NCBI GenBank assembly: GCA_035252155.1
Contig: DATFDL010000665.1
Coordinates: forward strand, 1 to 6,608
Direction of reading: 5' to 3'
DNA: 6,608 bases
Source: JAICLL01 sp035252155
Lineage (GTDB): Bacteria > Planctomycetota > Planctomycetia > Pirellulales > JAICIG01
This document shows, one piece after another, positions 1 through 4,572 of this stretch (position 1 is the first letter of the stretch; every line of letters begins with the position of its first letter). Below the pieces are notes generated by a model. That model was not told where the DNA came from and did not search any database. It worked only from the letters and a program-made list of their open reading frames with translations. The translations under genes and the position numbers were made by a program.

Positions 1-2
1 GG

Positions 3-65
3 ACGGCCTGGAAGGCCATCCTCCAGGCCCGCAGTTATCCGCCTCATCGAGATCGCATGCCATGA
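3..65 (+). CDS. C-terminal end of an unidentified upstream gene (partial)
   Basis: Reading from base 3, the frame is open from the window edge and gives 20 residues, ending ...YPPHRDRMP, before the TGA at 63-65. That stop overlaps the ATG of the next gene in an ATGA arrangement, which is typical of translationally coupled neighbours in one operon. The next gene has no clear Shine-Dalgarno of its own, which fits coupling. The frame of the next gene is also open back to the edge but has no start codon there. The fragment is too short to assign to a family. It could also be a chance open frame, since only 20 codons are visible. Confidence 0.4.
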   Translation, partial: TAWKAILQARSYPPHRDRMP

Positions 66-1360
66 ACCTGTCTCGCCGCGACTTTGTAAACACCTCGCTG
101 GCCACCGGCGTCGCACTGGCGACGCCGAACCTGCTGTTGGCTTCGAAGGCCGAAAAGAAATACCGCACCGTCTTGATCGGCAGCGGCTGGTGGGGCACGA
201 ACATCCTCCGCGAGGCGATCGGCTCCGACCAATGCCAGGTGGCGGCCCTGTGCGATGTCGACGATAACCAGCTCGACATCGCGCTGGCCGAAGTCGGCAA
301 GCTCTCAAGCGATCAACCAAAAAGGTACAAAGACTACCGCGAGCTGCTCGATCGCGAAAAGCCCGAGATCGCCATCGTGGCCACGCCCGATCACTGGCAT
401 CCGCTGATTATGATCGCGGCGGTGAAAGCGGGGGCGCACGTCTATGTCGAAAAGCCGATCGGCCACACCGTGCGTGAGGGCCGGGCGATGGTCAAGGCCG
501 CCCGAGACAACGACCGCGTGGTGCAAGTGGGCACGCATCGCCGCGTGTCGCCGCACAATATGTCGGGCATCAAGTTCTTGACGGAAGGCAAGGCCGGCAA
601 GATCGGCATGGTGCGGGCGTTTGTCCATTATTATGGCGGCCCCGGCCAGCCCGTGCCCGACAGCGATCCGCCCGAAGGACTCGATTGGGACATGTGGTGC
701 GGCCCCGCTCCACTGGCGCCGTACAACAAGGCGATGCACCCCAAGGGCTTTCGGCAGTTTTTGAATTACGCCAACGGGCAATTGGGCGACTGGGGCATTC
801 ACTGGATGGACCAGATCCTGTGGTGGACGGAGGAAAAGTATCCCAAGCGGATTTACTCCACGGGCGCGCGGCACATCAAGCGCGATAATACCGACGCGCC
901 CGACACCCAGGTGGCCGCGTTCGAGTTCGAGTCGTTCACGGCGGAGTGGGAGCATCGGCAATACGCTGGCAACGACGCCGAGAAGCACAACATCGGCTGC
1001 TATTTCTACGGCACCGGCGGCACCTTCCACATGGGCTGGGAAGACGGCTGGACGTTTTACCCGATGGGCAGGGCGAATCAGCCATTGCACGAAGAACCCA
1101 AGCTCAATGAGCCCGATAAGCAAAACATTCGCGAGCTGTTTGCAGATTTCTTGAAGTGCATCAAAACGGGCGGCAGGCCGGTATGCGATATCGAGATTGG
1201 CCACCGTTCGACGAACATGAGCCTATTGGCCATGCTTTCGCTCAAGCTGGGCCGCAGCATCGAGTGGGACGGCGACAAAGAGCAGATCATCGGCGACGAC
1301 GAAGCCAACCGGCTGCTGAGCCGTGAATATCGCCAGCCGTGGGAGTATCCGAAAGCGTAG
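62..1360 (+). CDS. Tat-exported Gfo/Idh/MocA family oxidoreductase
   Basis: This 432-residue protein is an NAD(P)-dependent dehydrogenase-like enzyme of the Gfo/Idh/MocA family, whose members act on sugars, inositols and related polyols. The N-terminus is a twin-arginine signal: SRRDF at 4-8 (R5, R6), then a mild hydrophobic stretch to about residue 27, so it is probably exported folded to the periplasm. The Rossmann domain shows the glycine motif GSGWWG (40-45), an acidic strand end at CDVDD (64-68) and the family signature EKPIGH (130-135). The C-terminal domain has GDWGIHWMD (242-250), with H247 in the position of the usual catalytic or substrate-binding histidine. The tail, YRQPWEYP, resembles many planctomycete paralogues. 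Length is normal. The ATG at 62 is supported by the Tat motif directly behind it and by the ATGA overlap with the upstream gene. The exact substrate cannot be read from sequence. The TAG stop lies inside the left end of the repeat element that follows. Confidence 0.93.
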   Translation: MNLSRRDFVNTSLATGVALATPNLLLASKAEKKYRTVLIGSGWWGTNILREAIGSDQCQVAALCDVDDNQLDIALAEVGKLSSDQPKRYKDYRELLDREKPEIAIVATPDHWHPLIMIAAVKAGAHVYVEKPIGHTVREGRAMVKAARDNDRVVQVGTHRRVSPHNMSGIKFLTEGKAGKIGMVRAFVHYYGGPGQPVPDSDPPEGLDWDMWCGPAPLAPYNKAMHPKGFRQFLNYANGQLGDWGIHWMDQILWWTEEKYPKRIYSTGARHIKRDNTDAPDTQVAAFEFESFTAEWEHRQYAGNDAEKHNIGCYFYGTGGTFHMGWEDGWTFYPMGRANQPLHEEPKLNEPDKQNIRELFADFLKCIKTGGRPVCDIEIGHRSTNMSLLAMLSLKLGRSIEWDGDKEQIIGDDEANRLLSREYRQPWEYPKA

Positions 1361-1500
1361 TGCTCCCGCGCGTAATGTCGTCTTTCGCTCCGCGAAAGAA
1401 ACGTAATTGCCTTGCGCGAAAGCGACAGTGCGTTAGAGCGAAACAACACTACTTTCGCGGAGCGAAAGGCGACGCTGCCGGCCACAACGGCCGGGACTAC
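1357..1500. repeat. MITE/REP-like palindromic repeat element
   Basis: CTTTCGCTCCGCGAAAG (1382-1398) and its exact reverse complement CTTTCGCGGAGCGAAAG (1452-1468) form a perfect 17-bp inverted pair 53 bp apart. Each copy is itself a hairpin with a 7-bp stem (CTTTCGC/GCGAAAG) and a 3-nt loop. The similarity extends outward: each is preceded on its outer side by GTCGY, and the two ends read GTAGTGCTCCCG (1357-1368) and, on the other strand, GTAGTCCCGG (1491-1500). A further GCGAAAG lies at 1416-1422. The layout resembles a REP pair or a small non-autonomous element with inverted ends. No transposase is present and no target duplication was identified. The boundaries are estimated from where the inverted similarity stops. 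Confidence 0.6.
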
Positions 1501-1516
1501 CGAACGAATCAACTCA

Positions 1517-1993
1517 ATGGCAGCATTCGATACTCAGCTACAGCGGCGGATCATGGGGCACTTCGCCACCGGGGTGACGGTGGTCACGACACGCCGCGGC
1601 GACGACCTTTATGGCATGACGGCCAACGCATTCTGCTCGCTTTCGCTCGACCCACCCCTGGTGCTGGTCTGCGTCGATAAGCGGGCACAGATGCACGAGC
1701 ACTTGCAAGAGAGTCGCTTCTTTGCCGTCAACATGCTCACCGACGATCAAGAGGCTCTTTCGCGGCGTTTTGCCATGCGCGGGCCGAAGGAATGGAGCGA
1801 TCTGGCGATTTCGACCAAGGTGACCGGTGCGCCGATCTTCGACGGCGTGTTGGCCTGGCTCGACTGCCGCGTGGCCGAGATCTTGCCCGGCGGCGATCAT
1901 CACATCTTCACCGGCGAGATCCTGGCCGGCGAGGTCGGCTCTGGCCGCCCGCTGCTCTATTACTGCGGCAAGTACGCCGGGCTGCAAGAGTGA
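1517..1993 (+). CDS. Flavin reductase-like FMN-binding split-barrel protein
   Basis: This 158-residue protein belongs to the flavin reductase-like family (HpaC type, FMN-binding split barrel). Such enzymes use NAD(P)H to reduce free flavin, usually for a partner monooxygenase. Visible family marks are FATGVTVVTT (16-25), GMTANAFCSLSLDPPLVL (33-50) in the flavin-phosphate-binding part, FFAVNML (68-74), GDHHIFTGEI (126-135), which is the GDH motif of the nicotinamide side, and PLLYYCGKYAGL (146-157). Length is typical. The frame is open back to an ATG at 1412, but those extra 35 codons lie inside the palindromic repeat and have no family similarity, so the ATG at 1517 is chosen. No strong Shine-Dalgarno precedes it. 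No monooxygenase lies next to it, so the physiological partner is unknown. Cytoplasmic, with no signal peptide. Confidence 0.88.
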   Translation: MAAFDTQLQRRIMGHFATGVTVVTTRRGDDLYGMTANAFCSLSLDPPLVLVCVDKRAQMHEHLQESRFFAVNMLTDDQEALSRRFAMRGPKEWSDLAISTKVTGAPIFDGVLAWLDCRVAEILPGGDHHIFTGEILAGEVGSGRPLLYYCGKYAGLQE

Positions 1994-2010
1994 GGCAATT
2001 GGCAAAATGA

Positions 2011-2068
2011 TTTGAACAGAAGGAAACAAAGGGAACGAAGGAAGGCTTCTAGTCGTTCGATTCCTTCG
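2011..2068. repeat. Intergenic repeat with 9-bp period and hairpin, copy A
   Basis: After TTTGAACAG the sequence falls into 9-bp units: GAACAGAAG (2014-2022), GAAACAAAG (2023-2031), GGAACGAAG (2032-2040), then GAA. The last units can fold with downstream sequence: CGAAGGAA (2036-2043) pairs with TTCCTTCG (2061-2068) across a 17-nt loop. There is no U-tract, so it is not a classical terminator, although a hairpin in this place could protect or end the flavin reductase transcript. A related copy lies at 2927-2990 in the same orientation. Confidence 0.6.
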
Positions 2069-2106
2069 GCAGCTTGTATTCGTTCGTCTTTCGTGCATCA
2101 GCATTC

Positions 2107-2664
2107 ATGGAACGATTTGCCCGGATCGTCGTCGGCTATCATGGCTGCGAGCTGAAGCTTGCCGATGGGTTATTGACGGGCAAGATCCCGCTCGCCGATT
2201 GGAACAAAAGCGAAAATGCCTACGACTGGCTCGGCGAAGGCATCTACTTCTGGGAACATTCGCCCACGCGGGCCTTACGCTGGGCGACCGAACGGTTCAA
2301 GCGGCGTGCGGCTCTCATTGGGGCCGTCATTCAATTGGGTACGTGCTTTGACCTGCTCGACGAGAAGATTACCACTTTGCTCGCGCGGAGCTATCCGAAG
2401 CTCGCCGCATCGTATGAGGCTGCCGGAAAGCCATTGCCAGTGAACAAAGGCAAAGACAAAAAACTTCGGGAGTTGGACTGCGCGGTCATCAACGAATGTG
2501 TCTATCGTGTGGGATTGCACCAGCATTCCTTTGACACGGTTCGCGGGGCATTTCTTGAAGGGCCGCCGATTTTCGCGGGCACCACCATTTCGGCGGAGAC
2601 GCACATTCAGATTGCCGTCCGCAATTTGGATTGCATTCTGGGTGTTTTTCGCCCAAACTTATAG
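2107..2664 (+). CDS. Putative PARP-like ADP-ribosyltransferase (toxin candidate)
   Basis: This 185-residue protein has the look of the PARP/DarT-like ADP-ribosyltransferase fold. VGYHGC (9-14) matches the first NAD-binding strand with its histidine (H12). WLGEGIYFWE (41-50) followed by SPTRALRWA (52-60) matches the PARP pattern in which a glycine-tyrosine strand (Y47) leads into a helix. GAVIQLGTCFDLL (72-84) is a further core strand. LRELDC (120-125) and FDTVRGAFLEG (142-152) look like conserved family blocks. THIQIAVRN (165-173) would be the last strand, where PARPs carry the catalytic Glu; here no Glu sits clearly in that place. The ATG at 2107 is preferred over a TTG at 2074, which lies in repeat-derived sequence. 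No clear Shine-Dalgarno is seen, so expression may be weak. Twelve bases after its stop, a small gene starts behind a strong ribosome site. The fold call rests on motifs only; the target (nucleic acid, protein or NAD) is unknown. It could instead be a catalytically inactive relative. Confidence 0.6.
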   Translation: MERFARIVVGYHGCELKLADGLLTGKIPLADWNKSENAYDWLGEGIYFWEHSPTRALRWATERFKRRAALIGAVIQLGTCFDLLDEKITTLLARSYPKLAASYEAAGKPLPVNKGKDKKLRELDCAVINECVYRVGLHQHSFDTVRGAFLEGPPIFAGTTISAETHIQIAVRNLDCILGVFRPNL

Positions 2665-2674
2665 AGGAGGAGGG
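2665..2674 (+). promoter_or_regulatory. Very strong Shine-Dalgarno before the 71-residue gene
   Basis: AGGAGGAGGG lies directly after the stop of the upstream gene. The first AGGAGG (2665-2670) is 6 nt from the ATG at 2677. The upstream gene has no comparable site, so the second product would probably be made in excess of the first. That is the usual direction in toxin-antitoxin pairs. Confidence 0.8.
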
Positions 2675-2676
2675 AA

Positions 2677-2892
2677 ATGTACCAGCCGACACTGGAAGAA
2701 CTGCTCGCGGCGCTTGAGGCGACCGAGTTGCCGCCGAAGGAAAATTTTGAGCGGATGGTGGCAATCGGCCTCATCAATTCCGAAGGCCAGTTGACGAAGC
2801 TCTATGGTGGCGACGCCGAGCCCGAGCCGTGGGCCAAGCGCCCACCCGCGGTGACCTCCGCCACCGTCAATGGCCGCCGCGGGCAAGAATAA
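2677..2892 (+). CDS. Small 71-residue partner protein (antitoxin candidate)
   Basis: This small protein is not one I recognise by name. Residues 5-15 (TLEELLAALEA) and 22-31 (ENFERMVAIG) look helical. LINSEGQLTKLYGG (32-45) is a hydrophobic-glycine turn pattern, and the tail from residue 46 is rich in Pro, Ala and charged residues and probably disordered. No DNA-binding motif, signal peptide or membrane segment is visible. It starts 12 bp after the stop of the putative ADP-ribosyltransferase, so the two are almost certainly co-transcribed. By position, size and its stronger ribosome site it could be an inhibitor of that enzyme, but nothing in its sequence proves this. An alternative is an unrelated small conserved protein. 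The repeat copy B begins 35 bp after its stop. Confidence 0.65.
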   Translation: MYQPTLEELLAALEATELPPKENFERMVAIGLINSEGQLTKLYGGDAEPEPWAKRPPAVTSATVNGRRGQE

Positions 2893-2926
2893 CGCGCCGT
2901 CATATCTGACCGCCGACGCTGAACAG

Positions 2927-2990
2927 TTTGAACAGACGGTAACGAAGACAACAAAGGAAAGTACGGATCTAATTCGTCGTTGTCCTCGTT
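2927..2990. repeat. Intergenic repeat with 9-bp period and hairpin, copy B
   Basis: TTTGAACAGA starts the copy, exactly as in the one at 2011. Units of 9 bp follow: GAACAGACG (2930-2938), GTAACGAAG (2939-2947), ACAACAAAG (2948-2956), GAAAGTACG (2957-2965). AACGAAGACAAC (2941-2952) pairs with GTTGTCCTCGTT (2979-2990) at 11 of 12 positions across a 26-nt loop. Unit sequences differ from copy A, but the start, period and hairpin design are the same. The two copies bracket the two-gene unit between them. Confidence 0.6.
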
Positions 2991-3001
2991 CCTAAGTTCT
3001 C

Positions 3002-3384
3002 TCAACATTCGGCGATCATGGGCAGCGCGTCGTTGCTGGCGTCCTTTTTCCAGCCGAAGCGTTTCTCGAACTCGCAGGGCGCGATGGTTTCTTGGCCCGA
3101 TGTTTTGATGGCGCACACTAGGTCGCCAGTTGGGTTAGGGACCGCTGGCGGCGTTATTGACAGAGCGCAAAAACGCTCATCAGCCAGATACTCCGTGGAA
3201 GCCGGTCCCAGAGTGGAACCCGCGAAGGTGATGCGCCGGTCGGCGAAGTGTTGGGCACCGTTTCGACCGCCGCAACCGAAGCTTGAAGGGGCGACGCATC
3301 GCCCGCAGCGGACCAGGCAACATGTCCGCCACGCGGTAAAGGATCCTCTGCCTGTGAACCAGCGGTTTGGTCGTCTGCGACCAT
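3002..3384 (-). pseudogene. Possible frameshifted remnant of a minus-strand gene
   Basis: On the minus strand an ATG (3384-3382) sits 8 nt behind a perfect AGGAGG. It opens a frame of 76 residues (MVADDQTAGSQ..., rich in Ala, Ser, Pro) that stops at 3154. A second minus frame, ending at 3002, overlaps it and carries the more natural-looking C-terminal sequence (LADERFCALSITPP, then GQETIAPCEFEKRFGWKK, ending LPMIAEC) with mostly G/C third positions. Joining them needs one -1 frame change between about 3290 and 3160. The simplest reading is one protein of about 125 residues broken by a one-base indel. A short overlapping pair, or no gene at all, is also possible. I recognise no family. Confidence 0.3.
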
Positions 3385-3392
3385 CGAACGAA

Positions 3393-3398
3393 CCTCCT
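3393..3398 (-). promoter_or_regulatory. Perfect AGGAGG ribosome site, minus strand
   Basis: CCTCCT on the given strand reads AGGAGG on the other, 8 nt before the ATG at 3384-3382. It is the main reason for choosing that ATG as the start of the minus-strand remnant. Confidence 0.4.
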
Positions 3399-3562
3399 GA
3401 AGAGCTCCAAATGAGATATGGGAAGATTCCGTAAGCGCCTCCCGCAACTTCGCCCGCCATCAAGCTGGGGCAACAGCAAGTTCCGCGCCGCCTATCGACG
3501 GTGCCGCTTTGCTCTTCACCCCGTTCTGATATTTGCCAGCGTTTCGCAATCTCCTGGTGAGC

Positions 3563-3591
3563 ATTGTAGCAACTTGATTGCAAAACGCCAA
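3563..3591 (-). promoter_or_regulatory. Possible sigma-70-type promoter, minus strand
   Basis: On the minus strand TTGGCG (3591-3586) and TACAAT (3568-3563) are separated by exactly 17 nt. They match the -35 consensus at 4 of 6 positions and the -10 at 5 of 6. Transcription would run leftward and start near 3556, about 170 nt before the ATG at 3384. Planctomycete promoters are not well defined by this consensus, so the call is tentative. Confidence 0.3.
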
Positions 3592-3721
3592 AACTTTTTC
3601 GCTCCGAATGCCCTCAGGTTCGGCGGTGGCTGCCCGATTGCGGTGCGTCGTACGCTCCCGCTGGCAAGTTTTGTCGGCTTCGCGCGATCCATGCCTTGAG
3701 GCAGAGTAGCCGACCGAGGCC

Positions 3722-3785
3722 CTCTCGCGTTGTCGCCCTCTCGCCTTGTCGCCCCCTCGCGCCCTCGCCTTGTCGCCCTTTCGAT
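3722..3785. repeat. Degenerate tandem array, 8-bp period
   Basis: Eight consecutive 8-bp units can be read: CTCTCGCG, TTGTCGCC, CTCTCGCC, TTGTCGCC, CCCTCGCG, CCCTCGCC, TTGTCGCC, CTTTCGAT. The core TCGCC stays constant while the first three bases vary, and TTGTCGCC recurs three times (3730, 3746, 3770). The array is noncoding by appearance, although a long plus-strand frame happens to run through part of it. Confidence 0.75.
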
Positions 3786-3843
3786 ACTCTCCGGCGGGGC
3801 ATCTACGCTCCGTCCCCGGCCACCAAGGCGCGGCCTCGAAACC

Positions 3844-3885
3844 CAGACCCCTGAACCCCGACCCCCGATCCCTGAACCCTGCCCA
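3844..3885. repeat. Degenerate tandem array, 7-bp period
   Basis: Six 7-bp units follow each other: CAGACCC, CTGAACC, CCGACCC, CCGATCC, CTGAACC, CTGCCCA. The consensus is close to CYGAMCC. It lies about 60 bp after the 8-bp array and differs in both unit and period, so it is a separate repeat family. Confidence 0.65.
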
Positions 3886-3918
3886 GTCGATTCTATCGGA
3901 AAATTCAGCCAATTGCGG

Positions 3919-3947
3919 TTCAAATTGCGCCGACAACGTGGTACAGT
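3919..3947 (+). promoter_or_regulatory. Possible promoter of the CBS-korAB operon
   Basis: TTCAAA (3919-3924) and TACAGT (3942-3947) are 17 nt apart and each matches the sigma-70 consensus at 4 of 6 positions. They lie about 80 bp before the GTG of the CBS gene, in the right orientation and just after the repeat arrays. The match is weak and unproven. Confidence 0.25.
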
Positions 3948-4024
3948 TCAGGGGTGTGGGAAACACCGGTGGAACGAGCCAGGACGCGGCTCTGCTTGAG
4001 TCTGCCGCTGGGGGATGCTCGGGC

Positions 4025-4489
4025 GTGAACCTCGAACTCAATTTGACGACCGAATCGGTGACCGAGGCCTCGCCCTTGGAGCCGATCTGCGTCACCCCCC
4101 AAACCACCGTCCGCGAGGTCTTCGAGCGGCTCAAAGGCGAAGGCCGGGGCAGCATTCTCGTCTGCCGCGACGGAGCGTTGGTGGGCATTTTCACCGAACG
4201 CGACGCCCTGCGCATCATGGCCCGCGGCGGAAACCTCGACGCCGCCATCCAATCCGTCATGGTCCGCCAGCCCGCCACGATCGACGCCCAGGCCACCGTG
4301 GCGGCCGCCATCCGGCAAATGTCGTCGGGCGGTTACCGCCGCCTGCCGATTGTCGATGGCGGACGGAAACCGCTGGGCGTGGTGCAGGTATCGGGCATTG
4401 TCCACTACCTGGTCGAGCATTTTCCCAAGACCATTTACAACCAGCCGCCCGTTTCCCACCCCGTGACGCAGCAACGCGAAGGACCTTAG
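4025..4489 (+). CDS. Two-CBS-domain protein preceding korAB
   Basis: This 154-residue protein is made almost entirely of a pair of CBS domains (Bateman module), at about 17-66 and 78-132. The first ends in the typical GIFTERDALRIM (54-65), the second contains YRRLPIVD (104-111) and GVVQVSGIVHYL (118-129). Such modules usually bind AMP, ADP, ATP or SAM and pass a metabolic signal to a partner. No enzyme domain, signal peptide or membrane segment is attached. The frame is open back to 3746, but that part is translated tandem repeat, so the start is placed at GTG 4025, with GGGGGA 9 nt upstream (4010-4015). The gene lies 83 bp before korA on the same strand, which suggests that it tunes KorAB activity according to energy state; that role is inferred from position only. 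Confidence 0.82.
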   Translation: MNLELNLTTESVTEASPLEPICVTPQTTVREVFERLKGEGRGSILVCRDGALVGIFTERDALRIMARGGNLDAAIQSVMVRQPATIDAQATVAAAIRQMSSGGYRRLPIVDGGRKPLGVVQVSGIVHYLVEHFPKTIYNQPPVSHPVTQQREGP

Positions 4490-4572
4490 CTTCCGCGCTT
4501 TGCCCGCACCCGCCAATGTCCGAATAATAGCGATGTCCCTCCTCGTGTTATCTCAAAGGAACAGCAGTTAAG

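Larger units (their letters stand above)
2991..3721. other. Stretch without an intact gene
   Basis: No frame on either strand here gives a convincing full-length protein. The plus-strand frame at 3018-3434 becomes rich in Arg and Pro and has no ribosome site. The minus strand has better coding signals (acid-base balanced composition, ribosome site, possible promoter), but they are split between two frames; these are described separately. A single half-site resembling the 1382 palindrome (TTTCGCTCCG) occurs at 3597-3606. I see no RNA gene in it. Confidence 0.5.

Noticed and set aside
305..1204. Long minus-strand open frame of 299 codons
   Set aside because: It lies wholly opposite the Gfo/Idh/MocA gene, has no family motifs and has the His/Arg/Val-rich composition of an antisense shadow.
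1412..1516. N-terminal extension of the flavin reductase to 1412
   Set aside because: The added residues are encoded by the palindromic repeat element; the family normally starts just before the FATGV motif.
2011..2990. Integron cassette with attC sites
   Set aside because: The two repeats lie after genes and fold as hairpins, but I find no GTTRRRY/RYYYAAC core sites and no integrase.
3018..3434. Plus-strand gene of 138 codons
   Set aside because: No ribosome site, Arg/Pro-rich second half, and the opposite strand shows better coding signals.
3597..3606. Third copy of the CTTTCGCTCCG palindrome
   Set aside because: Only one arm of 10 bp is present, with no matching GCGAAAG arm; it may be a decayed half or chance.
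3722..3885. CRISPR array
   Set aside because: Units are 7-8 bp, adjoining and degenerate; there are no spacers of 30 bp or so and no cas genes.
3746..4024. N-terminal extension of the CBS protein to 3746
   Set aside because: The extra 93 codons translate the 8- and 7-bp tandem arrays and have no CBS-family similarity; the GTG at 4025 fits domain start and ribosome site.
3460..4311. Minus-strand open frame of 283 codons
   Set aside because: It runs through both tandem arrays and the antisense of the CBS gene, with skewed Arg/Ser/Pro composition and no coherent domain.
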